This document shows, in pieces, positions 34,163-42,537 of a stretch of 63,200 bases of DNA. The notes under the pieces are model-generated. The model worked only from the letters and a program-made list of their open reading frames with translations. It had not been told where the DNA came from and made no database searches. Position numbers and translations under genes: made by a program. The DNA comes from Bacteroidales bacterium (GTDB lineage Bacteria; Bacteroidota; Bacteroidia; Bacteroidales; VadinHA17): contig SLNP01000009.1 in NCBI GenBank assembly GCA_007132995.1, positions 1 through 63,200 on the forward strand, given 5' to 3'. The stretch's first letter is position 1. Every line of letters begins with the position of its first letter.

Positions 34163-35440
34163 TTATTCGCCAAAGACATAGAGGTAGTCTGTACCCCTCA
34201 CTATAAGCCTGTCTCTAAGCAGAACAGGCGTGGCGACAATATTATCTTCAAACTTGGTCTGATGAACTATTTCGGCACTTTCGCGAGAAACCTCTACCAC
34301 GAAGAACGAACCCTGATCACACACCATATAGAGCTTGTTGCCTGCCATGGTCGGAGAGGCGTAAAAGGTCCCTACAGCACCCTCCAGACGGGTTTGCCAG
34401 AGCTCTTCACCGCTCTCCATATCGATGCCCCATAGGTTGCCGTTAAAGGCAAGTATATAGGCCACCCCCATGGTTATTACGGGAGTTGCAACATCAGAAC
34501 CTACTCTCGATATCTGCCAGATAAAGTCCTCTTCATCCATATTGCCGGTGAGGCCGGTTCTCACAGCTGCCGTAAACATACCTCTTCCGTAGGGAACAAG
34601 AACGGCCCCATCATAGTAGACGGCAGAGGCTATTGTACGCCAGGCAGCCCTCTGTGACGGATTGAACCCACCATACTCCCAGATCATTTCACCGGTGGCG
34701 GCATCATGACCGGTCAGATGATCTGCGCCCCAAACAACAATGGTTTTGCGACCATTCTCATCAATTACGATGGGTGTGGTGTAGCTCTGGGGGGTCTCCC
34801 TGCCGCTGGTATAGTTTCTCTCAACCTTCCAGGCCACATCACCGGTAGCCTGATTGAGTGCCAGCAGATAGGAGTCGCCCTCGTGCATAACTGCGATAAG
34901 TACATTATCCTTCACCAGCACCGGGCTGGTGCCAATGTCAAAGAAGTAATAAATCTCTCCGTACTCCTCTATCAGATTTTTGCTCCAGAGAACATTGCCA
35001 TCAAAATCGAGGGCGGCAACGGTACTAGAGTGGAAAAAGACAAAAATTCTCTCTCCATCGGTCACCGGAGAGGGGTTGCTGGGTGTACCCCTTGGCTGTC
35101 GGCCACCCCTTCTCATGGGGCCAATTGTAGTCTGCCATATCAGGTCTCCATCCCAGTCGTAGCATAGAACACCATCCTCACCATCACTGCCCTCACCCAC
35201 AACAGAAGTCAATATTATGTGGTCGCCCCATACCGCCGGGGTTGAGGCACCCCTTCCGGGAAGAGCCACCGTCCAAAGGGCATCATCAGTGGCAGAGAAG
35301 TTGACCGGATAGTTGCCGGGAGTTGCTATCCCATTGGCATCGGGCCCTCTCCATTGCGGCCAGTTCTCCCTCTCCTGAGCGCAGGAGAACAGAGTAATAA
35401 GAGCAAGCAGGCTCAATAAACTTTTTGCGATTCTTTTCAT
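34163..35440 (-). CDS. PQQ-like beta-propeller lipoprotein
   Basis: The 425-residue protein has a lipoprotein signal with Cys20 (LITLFSC), then NWPQWRGPDANG, the usual N-terminal mark of PQQ-like beta-propellers, and repeated W-motif blades (GDLIWQT, GNVLWSKN, GDVAWKVE, GEMIWEYG, GEELWQTR). Enzymes of this fold can be dehydrogenases, but no quinoprotein active-site residues could be placed, so it may be a surface or periplasmic scaffold. It is flanked by a hairpin downstream and a repeat-rich spacer upstream. Confidence 0.85.
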   Translation of the reverse strand: MKRIAKSLLSLLALITLFSCAQERENWPQWRGPDANGIATPGNYPVNFSATDDALWTVALPGRGASTPAVWGDHIILTSVVGEGSDGEDGVLCYDWDGDLIWQTTIGPMRRGGRQPRGTPSNPSPVTDGERIFVFFHSSTVAALDFDGNVLWSKNLIEEYGEIYYFFDIGTSPVLVKDNVLIAVMHEGDSYLLALNQATGDVAWKVERNYTSGRETPQSYTTPIVIDENGRKTIVVWGADHLTGHDAATGEMIWEYGGFNPSQRAAWRTIASAVYYDGAVLVPYGRGMFTAAVRTGLTGNMDEEDFIWQISRVGSDVATPVITMGVAYILAFNGNLWGIDMESGEELWQTRLEGAVGTFYASPTMAGNKLYMVCDQGSFFVVEVSRESAEIVHQTKFEDNIVATPVLLRDRLIVRGTDYLYVFGE

Positions 35441-35640
35441 CTTATCAGTAGTTTTCGGTTCAACAACAGGTTAATTCCGCATAGATAGAGACCTTGACAA
35501 ACCTCTCGCAACAGGAGAACTCTGTCAGCCAACCGCCAATATATGAAATATAAAGGAATATCGCCAGAGCAGATGATTACTGTTACCCAAAATAGTACAA
35601 CCGGGTAACCGGTCATAAGTGATATAGCTGATGCTGCCCA

Positions 35641-35885
35641 TGGCGATTGTACTGCTACTGGTTGCTGCTGGTACCGGGCTGCCGCTGATGATGATACTGC
35701 CGGTGCTGCTGCCATTGATTCGTGCTGTTGCCGGGCTGGCTCTGATGCCCTGATGCTGCTTAGTGCTTGTGATTCCATTGGTTCTGCTTACTGTTTATGG
35801 CTCCATTGGCTGGTGCTGCTGCCATTGATTCGTGCTGGTACCGGGCGCTGCTGATGCTGATACTGCTGGTGCTGCCGCCGCCGCT
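35641..35885. repeat. Imperfect GCTG-rich repeat block
   Basis: GGTGCTGCTGCCATTGATTC followed by GTGCTG occurs at 35702-35727 and again at 35812-35837, and GCTGGTACCGGGC at 35667-35679 and 35834-35846. Shorter variants (CTGATGCTGATACTGCTGGTGCTG) fill the rest. The block makes up much of the 589-nt gap between the PQQ-propeller and acyl-CoA synthetase genes. Open frames across it have no start context and are not called. Confidence 0.65.
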
Positions 35886-35995
35886 TCCGGACAGACCCGA
35901 TTACCACAACAGGTATTCAGGGGTTAACCAATGCCGCCGAACAGAGAGAGAGGGTGATATGTGCAGGTTAGGCTTTCACTGTTTCCAAAATAGAG

Positions 35996-36003
35996 TAACT
36001 TTG
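35996..36003 (+). promoter_or_regulatory. -7 box (TAACTTTG)
   Basis: Exact TAnnTTTG match 27 nt before the ATG at 36030. Confidence 0.65.
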
Positions 36004-36029
36004 TGCGCCGTACATAAAGAGGGTAGATA

Positions 36030-37658
36030 ATGAGAGAATATCCGGGAGGAGTAACATTAAAATCTCTTTTAGAGAAGAGTATTGAGGAGCACGGTGATTC
36101 GGCCGCCTTCGGGTTTGCCGGGGAAAAGCCCATGAGTTACAGTGATGCCGGAAGGAGTATTGAATCGCTTATTGCCATGATGCAGAGTACCGGCACAAGT
36201 CAGGGTGACCGGGTAGCAATTCTGAGCAGCAATATGCCAAACTGGCCCGTCGCCTACTTCGCCATAGTGAGCATGGGAGCGGTTGTCGTACCTATTTTAC
36301 CCGATTTTTCAGCCTCAGAGGTGAAGAATATTATTGAGCACTCCGGAGCCAGGCTTGTTTTTGTTTCCCATGCCCTTTCACATAAGTGTAAGGGTCTTCC
36401 CGAAGGCATAACCATAGTGCCCCTTGATGACTTGCCGGAAGTGACCCCACCGGCTCATGGTCGCGGTGAGAGGCCCACGGAGGCCATCACTGTCGGCGAG
36501 AACGATCTGGCAGCGATAATATACACCTCAGGTACAACAGGGAAATCGAAAGGTGTTATGCTCACACACAGGAACATCTGCTTTACAGCTTACGGAGGAT
36601 CTCTTATTCAGCCCCTTACTAACGAAGATCGTTTTCTTTCGGTGCTGCCCCTGAGTCACACCTACGAGAATACCCTTGGACTGATACTGGCTGTCATGCA
36701 CGCCTCATCGATCTGGTATCTGCGTAAGCCACCGACCGCTCCGGTACTTCTCCCCGCACTAAGCGAGGTAAAGCCAACTGTGATGCTTACAGTACCGCTT
36801 ATTATTGAGAAGATATACTTCAACAAAATATTGCCCACAATGAACAGCAAGGCGATAACCCGCCTGCTGTTTACCTTTCCCCCGGCACGCAAATTACTGA
36901 GCAGGGTTGCAGGCCGCAAGCTGCTCCGCACATTTGGCGGAGAGCTCAAATTCTTTGGTATCGGCGGAGCCAAGGTTAACAGGATTGTTGAGAGGTTCCT
37001 TATCGAGTCACGGTTCCCTTACGCTATCGGCTACGGCCTTACCGAAACATCACCCCTTCTTGCCGGATTCGGCCCATTCCGCGGGAAATGGGAATCTACC
37101 GGCCCTGCCATGAACGGGGTTACCCTTAAGATCAACGACCCCGATCCAACAACCGGCCGGGGCGAGATATGGGCTAAAGGCGCTAATGTGATGAAGGGCT
37201 ACTACAAACAGTCCGATCTTACCGCAGAGGTGATTACAGAAGATGGGTGGTTTAAGACCGGCGACCTTGGCGCCATTGACGAGAGTGGCTATCTTTTCAT
37301 CAAAGGCCGCTCAAAGAATATGATACTGACATCGACCGGTGAAAACATCTATCCCGAAGAGATCGAGTCGGTAATCAACACCTTTAGCCATGTAGTTGAT
37401 TCGCTGGTAGTTGAGAAGAGTGGGCGCCTGGTTGCGATGGTCCATCTCAACCTCGATGAGATAGAGTCCATGTATCGCGACATGAAAGAGAATATGTCAC
37501 AAAGGCTCGACGATTTAATCAACGAAACCCTTAACGAGTTGCAGGAGTATGTAAATCAGCAGGTGGGAAAGGGAAGGCAACTGTCAGCCGTTGAGCTTCA
37601 TCGCGAGCCGTTCCAAAAGACACCCACAATGAAGATAAAGAGGTTTCTTTATCATTGA
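36030..37658 (+). CDS. AMP-binding long-chain acyl-CoA synthetase
   Basis: The 542-residue ANL-family ligase has the phosphate loop TSGTTGKSKGVMLTHRN (about 166-182), YGLTETSPL (about 335), GWFKTGDLG with the hinge Asp, and GENIYPEEIES. The motif set and length fit bacterial long-chain fatty-acid-CoA ligases, which make acyl-CoA through acyl-AMP. The usual C-terminal catalytic Lys region is PTMKIKRF. It is a single gene behind its own promoter and is followed by a tandem repeat. Confidence 0.9.
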   Translation: MREYPGGVTLKSLLEKSIEEHGDSAAFGFAGEKPMSYSDAGRSIESLIAMMQSTGTSQGDRVAILSSNMPNWPVAYFAIVSMGAVVVPILPDFSASEVKNIIEHSGARLVFVSHALSHKCKGLPEGITIVPLDDLPEVTPPAHGRGERPTEAITVGENDLAAIIYTSGTTGKSKGVMLTHRNICFTAYGGSLIQPLTNEDRFLSVLPLSHTYENTLGLILAVMHASSIWYLRKPPTAPVLLPALSEVKPTVMLTVPLIIEKIYFNKILPTMNSKAITRLLFTFPPARKLLSRVAGRKLLRTFGGELKFFGIGGAKVNRIVERFLIESRFPYAIGYGLTETSPLLAGFGPFRGKWESTGPAMNGVTLKINDPDPTTGRGEIWAKGANVMKGYYKQSDLTAEVITEDGWFKTGDLGAIDESGYLFIKGRSKNMILTSTGENIYPEEIESVINTFSHVVDSLVVEKSGRLVAMVHLNLDEIESMYRDMKENMSQRLDDLINETLNELQEYVNQQVGKGRQLSAVELHREPFQKTPTMKIKRFLYH

Positions 37659-37747
37659 ATCTGCCTGGCAACATAAGTGTCACCCTCCTGCAAGGCGGGT
37701 CATAGTGCCAGGCGCCTGCAGAGGTCTTTGAGCGGAGTATTTATCAG

Positions 37748-37920
37748 AAGGTTAAACCGACCCGGAGGCAGAGTCCCCTTTGTGGTTCAAAAGGTTAAAC
37801 CGACACGAGGGCAAGTTACCCATTGTGGTTCAAAAGGTTGTAAGCCGACACAGATGCAGACTCCCCTAACTGGCTCAAAAGGTTAAACCGGCAAAGAGGC
37901 AGGCTAATCTTAGTGGCAGG
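37748..37920 (+). repeat. 43-45-bp tandem repeat, about four units
   Basis: Units begin AAGGTTAAACCGAC at 37748, 37791, 37834 and 37879 (spacings 43, 43, 45). Each carries GGCA(A/G)AGT..CCC..TGTGGTTCA with a few substitutions; the third has a 2-nt insertion (GGTTGTAAGCC). The units are contiguous without unique spacers, so this is not a CRISPR array. They lie upstream of the response-regulator operon. Confidence 0.8.
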
Positions 37921-38031
37921 GCAGCCCGGGTCTCATCGCCCTGACAGGTAACAGGGTCCGGGACTAAAAGCCTGCCTGTGGTGATTTTTTCTCTTACAGC
38001 ATTGGGCATCGAAAACAACACTCTAATTTCA

Positions 38032-38039
38032 TACCTTTG
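38032..38039 (+). promoter_or_regulatory. -7 box (TACCTTTG)
   Basis: Exact TAnnTTTG match 18 nt before the ATG of the response regulator. Confidence 0.65.
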
Positions 38040-38056
38040 CAGAAAAGGCGACCCCA

Positions 38057-38755
38057 ATGCAATCGATTCTCGTAATAGAAGATGAAGAGCGTATAGCATC
38101 TCTTATAAGGCGTGTGTTGGAAGAGAATGGATTCATGGTTACGGTGGCAGAGAGCGGAATCAGAGGGAGAGAGTACATACTGTCGAACCATTTCGATCTG
38201 GTTGTCTCAGATATTATTCTTCCCGGCATTAACGGTGTCGAACTATGCAGGGAGATCAAGAAGATCAAGCCCCATCTGCCGGTAATAATGCTGACAGCTC
38301 TTGGCACTACCGACGACAAAGTGGAGGGTCTCGATGCGGGCTCCGATGACTATCTGGTAAAACCTTTTGAGATAAAGGAGTTTATTGCCAGAATAAATAG
38401 CCTGCTGAGACGATACCAGTTGCTAACTGCCACAGACCACACCCGGATATCGACCCTCACATACGACTCTGTCGAGATAAATCTTGATATCAAAACGGTA
38501 AGGCGCGAAGGTAAAGAGATAAAGCTGACACCCAAAGAGTTCAACCTGCTTGAGTATCTGATGAGGAATCCTGAGAGGGTGCTTTCGAGGGCTGAAATAG
38601 CAGCCAATGTTTGGGACACACATTTCGACACAGGCACCAACTTCATTGATGTGTATATCAACTACCTGCGAAACAAGATAGATAAGAATTTCGAAACGAA
38701 ACTTATTCATACCCGAACCGGAATGGGGTTTATCCTTAACAGAGATGAAAATTAG
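38057..38755 (+). CDS. OmpR-family response regulator
   Basis: The 232-residue regulator has a receiver domain with the acidic residues E8-D9-E10, phospho-acceptor Asp52 (VVSDIILPG) and Lys102 (VKPF), and a winged-helix DNA-binding domain (LTPKEFNLLEYLMRNPERVLSR, GMGF ending). It overlaps the downstream kinase gene by 11 nt, forming a two-component operon. The signal is unknown; mgtE lies downstream but has its own promoter. Confidence 0.95.
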   Translation: MQSILVIEDEERIASLIRRVLEENGFMVTVAESGIRGREYILSNHFDLVVSDIILPGINGVELCREIKKIKPHLPVIMLTALGTTDDKVEGLDAGSDDYLVKPFEIKEFIARINSLLRRYQLLTATDHTRISTLTYDSVEINLDIKTVRREGKEIKLTPKEFNLLEYLMRNPERVLSRAEIAANVWDTHFDTGTNFIDVYINYLRNKIDKNFETKLIHTRTGMGFILNRDEN

Positions 38756-40112
38756 AGTACGACTTACCATCCTCTTTGCTCTCACCACAACAGCCATTCT
38801 GCTTGTTTTCGCCCTGCTAGTCTACCTCTCATCATCCAGAATACGGGAAGAGAAGTTTTACCGGATGCTAACCGAAGAGGCGATAATAAAAGCCACTCTT
38901 GTACTTGACACTGAGATCGGGCCTGAAGCACTACAGGACATATATCGCAGGAATATGGAGTTTATGAGAGAGGTTGAGGTGGCCCTCTATGATCGCGACT
39001 TCAATCTCCTTTATCACGATGCCATCGATATTGATCATGTTCAGGAGACCCCGGAGATGATCGAAGAGATTATCAAAAGGGGTGAAATAAGGTTTTATCA
39101 AAACTCATGGCAGGTTATTGGTGTCAGGTTTAAACATGGCGACACTTTTTACGCAGTAACGGCAGCCGCTTACGATGAGTCCGGATACAGGCAGATGAGA
39201 AGCCTGCTGAAGACAATTTTCATTGCACTTGCCGGGGGCCTGCTGCTCTCTGTTGCCGCAGGCTCTCTCTTTACCAAAAAGGCATTTGAGCCGATAAAGG
39301 AGATTACCAACCGTATTGAAGAGATAACGGTAACCAATCTCGACCTGCGCCTCAGAACGGGCAGCAGCTATGACGAGCTGCATGAGCTGTCATCGACCAT
39401 CAACGAGGTTCTCAACAGGCTTGAGAACTCATTCGAATCCCAGAAAAGCTTTATACACAACATAAGCCATGAGATAAGAACCCCGCTGTCGGCATTGACA
39501 ACTGAGCTAGAGCTCTCTTTGACAAGAGAGCGAACTTCGCAGGAGTACCGGCAGGTTATTGAGAGGGCCCTCTCAGATGCAAAACGGATGAACCGGCTCT
39601 CTAACAGCCTGCTCGATCTGGCAAAGGCAAGTTACGACCCTTCGAAGATCAACTACAGACCGATTCGTATTGATGAACTGTTGCTCGATTCGCGAAAACA
39701 TCTGCAGGGCAGCAATAGCGACTATGCCATAGATATTGATTTTGAGGGGAGGTCGGAAACTGACGCGGAGATCACTGTAAATGGCAATGAATACCTCATT
39801 AAAACTGCCTTTATTAACCTCTTCGACAACGGGTGCAAATTCTCAGATGATAAGACATGCAGGCTTAAGATATCGTTCACCAACAGGAATATAGTTCTTG
39901 CATTCACCGACAACGGCATAGGTATACCCGAAGAGGAGATACCCCATATTTTCACCCCCTTCTTCAGAGGAAATAACAGCGGTGGCATTGAGGGTGACGG
40001 TATAGGGTTATCTCTTACAAAAAAAATTATTGAACTTCACGGAGGAACCATAAATGTGCTCTCTGAACCAGACAGAGGAACCCGCTTAGTTGTAACCCTT
40101 CCCCATCTTTAA
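38745..40112 (+). CDS. Sensor histidine kinase (HAMP, HisKA, HATPase)
   Basis: The 455-residue partner kinase has TM1 (about 7-29), a periplasmic sensor (30-155), TM2 (about 156-175), HAMP (to about 225), and His242 in NISHEIRTPLSAL. A complete ATPase follows: N-box NLFDNGCKFS, G1 DNGIGIPEEEI, F-box FTPFFRG and G2 GDGIGLSLTKKI. Start and regulator stop overlap, indicating coupled translation. It is a conventional active kinase, in contrast to the one at 7.8 kb. Confidence 0.95.
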   Translation: MKIRVRLTILFALTTTAILLVFALLVYLSSSRIREEKFYRMLTEEAIIKATLVLDTEIGPEALQDIYRRNMEFMREVEVALYDRDFNLLYHDAIDIDHVQETPEMIEEIIKRGEIRFYQNSWQVIGVRFKHGDTFYAVTAAAYDESGYRQMRSLLKTIFIALAGGLLLSVAAGSLFTKKAFEPIKEITNRIEEITVTNLDLRLRTGSSYDELHELSSTINEVLNRLENSFESQKSFIHNISHEIRTPLSALTTELELSLTRERTSQEYRQVIERALSDAKRMNRLSNSLLDLAKASYDPSKINYRPIRIDELLLDSRKHLQGSNSDYAIDIDFEGRSETDAEITVNGNEYLIKTAFINLFDNGCKFSDDKTCRLKISFTNRNIVLAFTDNGIGIPEEEIPHIFTPFFRGNNSGGIEGDGIGLSLTKKIIELHGGTINVLSEPDRGTRLVVTLPHL

Positions 40113-40181
40113 GTCGCCGAGAGGCAGCAGCACAAATCAAAGTGAAATAAGACCCGGCCTGTTGTAACCCTTCCCTATCTT
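40089..40181 (+). repeat. Short duplication of the kinase gene 3' end
   Basis: GTTGTAACCCTTCCCCATCT at the end of the kinase gene (from 40089) recurs with one change at 40161, 72 nt later in the intergenic region. It looks like a small tandem-duplication scar. Confidence 0.5.
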
Positions 40182-40340
40182 CTACCCATACCGCCCCCCA
40201 ACAGGTGGGCACATTTAAAGGGAGGGCAGAACTGAACCATTCAGAGGATTGCAGGAGATTAACAACGAAGCTCCGTAATTCTAATGAAATTCTAATAATA
40301 ATCTATTGGTTCTATAATGGGTGACAAACTCTTTGCTCAC

Positions 40341-40348
40341 TATTTTTG
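40341..40348 (+). promoter_or_regulatory. -7 box for mgtE (TATTTTTG)
   Basis: Exact TAnnTTTG match 56 nt before the ATG of mgtE. The implied leader is too short for an M-box magnesium riboswitch. Confidence 0.5.
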
Positions 40349-40403
40349 CACCCGCCTTTTCAGGCACTGAAGATGCAGGAGGACAATCACTGGAGGAGAT
40401 GAT

Positions 40404-41780
40404 ATGGAGACACATGAGATGATTGAGAAGGTTGCCGGTTTCGAAGATATACAGGATGTAGTGGCCATGGTGCCTGCCATGCGAAAACTCCCTGTGGTAG
40501 AGGTTGGTGAAATTCTGGGCACACTCGATGAGACATGGCTGCCGGGGATACTGGAAAAATTCACTCCCGAACAGCAGGGTCTTATAGTTTCAGAGTTTCC
40601 GGTCGAAAAACAGATAGTTCTATTCCAGTCGGTAAGCAAGAAACGGTTTGCCCCCGTATTTATCAACATGCCATCGGAGCTGAGGGCAGACCTTTTCCAG
40701 AAGCTCACCAGGCAGGAACAGATTGCCATCTTGCCGTTCCTTCCAAAAGTGGTGAGGGAAGATGTCATTCATCTTGCAAGCTACCCCCCAGAAACCGCGG
40801 GTGGGATTATGAGCACCGATTTTGCCACAGTGCAGCGTGACATGACCTGTGCGGAAGCCCTCGACAAGGTTCGCTCCGACAACCCATCGAATAAGACAAT
40901 ATACTATATCTATGTGGTCGACGATGATCAGCTGCTTCAGGGTTTCATAACCCTCAAAGATCTGGTAATAGCGACCCCCGAAACCCCCGTACCAACAATT
41001 CTGCATGATGAGTTTGCATTTGCATATGCAGGTGAAGACCGTGAGGAGGTGGCAAAAAAGATAGAGAAGTACGACCTGGTGGCAATACCTGTTGTCAACA
41101 AACAGAATCAGCTTGTTGGTATTGTAACTCACGACGAGGCTATTGAGATTATCAGGGCCGAGCATACCGAAGACCTTGAGAAATTCATGGGTATGGTCCC
41201 TGCCAAAGAGGTGATGAACTATGAGCGCACAACTGTATGGAGACATTTTCGCAAGCGCGTTGTATGGACCTCTTCGCTTGCTGTTGTGGGGCTGATATCG
41301 GGTATCATAATACACAGCTATGAGGAGGCTCTCTCGTCGCTTATTATACTTGCCCTCTATATGCCCATGCTTGCCGATACCGGAGGCAACACCGGCAGTC
41401 AGGCAGCGACCGTAATAGTAAGGGCTCTGGCACTTGGTCAGGTCTCTCTCAAAAATTGGTTTGCGATTCTGTTCAAGGAGGCCAGAATATCTATTCTGAT
41501 GGCTGCCGCCCTGGGGCTCATCGCTTTCGGTAAAATACTGTTCCTCTCATGGGAGACAGATGTTCCCGAAGGCTACACCCTCCTATTCCTGGCAACAGGC
41601 ATTTCGCTGGCGTTGAGCATTCAGGTTGTATCATCTACAATAATAGGCGCAGGTCTGCCAATGCTGGTTAAAAGGCTTGGCGGCGACCCTGCGGTAGCTG
41701 CCAGCCCGGCTATTACAACAGTGGTTGATATTACCGGTCTGCTGATCTATTTCGGAATGGCCACAATGCTTTTCTTCTGA
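40404..41780 (+). CDS. mgtE: Magnesium transporter MgtE
   Basis: This is a 458-residue Mg2+ channel. It has an N-terminal superhelical domain (about 20-125, with MPSELRADLFQKL), two CBS domains (about 130-255) beginning at TAGGIMSTDF, the plug helix, and five membrane helices from about 278. The pore signature is PMLADTGGNTGSQAATVIVRAL, and the last helix carries SPAITTVVDITGLLIYF with the pore Asp. The family fit is complete from end to end. Confidence 0.96.
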   Translation: METHEMIEKVAGFEDIQDVVAMVPAMRKLPVVEVGEILGTLDETWLPGILEKFTPEQQGLIVSEFPVEKQIVLFQSVSKKRFAPVFINMPSELRADLFQKLTRQEQIAILPFLPKVVREDVIHLASYPPETAGGIMSTDFATVQRDMTCAEALDKVRSDNPSNKTIYYIYVVDDDQLLQGFITLKDLVIATPETPVPTILHDEFAFAYAGEDREEVAKKIEKYDLVAIPVVNKQNQLVGIVTHDEAIEIIRAEHTEDLEKFMGMVPAKEVMNYERTTVWRHFRKRVVWTSSLAVVGLISGIIIHSYEEALSSLIILALYMPMLADTGGNTGSQAATVIVRALALGQVSLKNWFAILFKEARISILMAAALGLIAFGKILFLSWETDVPEGYTLLFLATGISLALSIQVVSSTIIGAGLPMLVKRLGGDPAVAASPAITTVVDITGLLIYFGMATMLFF

Positions 41781-41931
41781 TCTGTCTTATGTGGGCCGGG
41801 AGGCCGGAATGAGAGCAGCCACCCGGGCGGTAGCCAATACTGGTTATATACGGTTTGGGCCTGCTTTTTTCCGGACAGAGCCATCCGGTCAGGCTCTTGC
41901 GGTAAAACTGTTTGTCAGGCGGCGGGGAGTA

Positions 41932-42537
41932 TCAGAGGCTCTCTGACAGGGCTATGTGACAACCCGCCTCTGCCAGATTTCGTCTCACCTCATCGAAGGC
42001 ACTCCTCTCGATTGGCCGGGTGGCATCTTCCAGCAGCACGGCTTTAAAACCTTCACTCAGGGCATCCTCTATGGTGTAGCGCACGCAATAATCAGCTGCA
42101 AGACCACAAAACCAAAGCTCCTCAGCCCCTCTCTCACGCAGATAGCCCGCCAGTCCGGTACTCTTCCTGCGACCGTTATCGTAAAACCCGCTATAGCTGT
42201 CAATATCGATCTCAACGCCCTTCCTGAATATTGCCTCTATTCTGCCGGTTGACAGATCATTATGAAAAGTGGCACCATCACTGCCTATTACGCAATGGTC
42301 GGGCCAAAGCACCTGCTCAAGGCCTTGCCATTCGATAGTCTCAAAAGCCTTTTTTGCCTGATGCGACGAGGCAAAACTCATGTGGTTGGCCGGATGCCAG
42401 TCCTGGGTAGCCACAACAAGGTCAAACCTGTCTATAATACCGTTAATAACCGGCACTATACTATCACCGCCGGGCACCGCGAGAGCTCCTCCCGGCATAA
42501 AGTCATTCTGCAGATCAACAATTACCAGTGTCTTCAT
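41932..42537 (-). CDS. pncA: Nicotinamidase
   Basis: The 201-residue enzyme hydrolyses nicotinamide to nicotinate. The triad Asp8 (VDLQNDF), Lys106 (FRKG) and Cys151 (ADYCVRYT) is present, as are metal ligands D46 and H48 (TQDWHP) and H81 (WPDHC). It is the last gene of a three-gene operon; its ATG overlaps the pncB stop as ATGA (42534-42537), and its product is the substrate of the pncB enzyme. Confidence 0.97.
   Translation of the reverse strand: MKTLVIVDLQNDFMPGGALAVPGGDSIVPVINGIIDRFDLVVATQDWHPANHMSFASSHQAKKAFETIEWQGLEQVLWPDHCVIGSDGATFHNDLSTGRIEAIFRKGVEIDIDSYSGFYDNGRRKSTGLAGYLRERGAEELWFCGLAADYCVRYTIEDALSEGFKAVLLEDATRPIERSAFDEVRRNLAEAGCHIALSESL

Noticed and set aside
35437..35778. 113-codon frame upstream of the PQQ-propeller gene
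   Set aside because: Composition is driven by the GCTG repeat block; no signal peptide or domain and no start context.
37748..37920. CRISPR-like periodicity
   Set aside because: Units are contiguous and similar over their whole length, with no unique spacers and no cas genes; treated as a minisatellite.
40113..40403. Possible M-box magnesium riboswitch before mgtE
   Set aside because: No M-box-like conserved segments were seen, and the best -7 box implies a leader of only about 50 nt.
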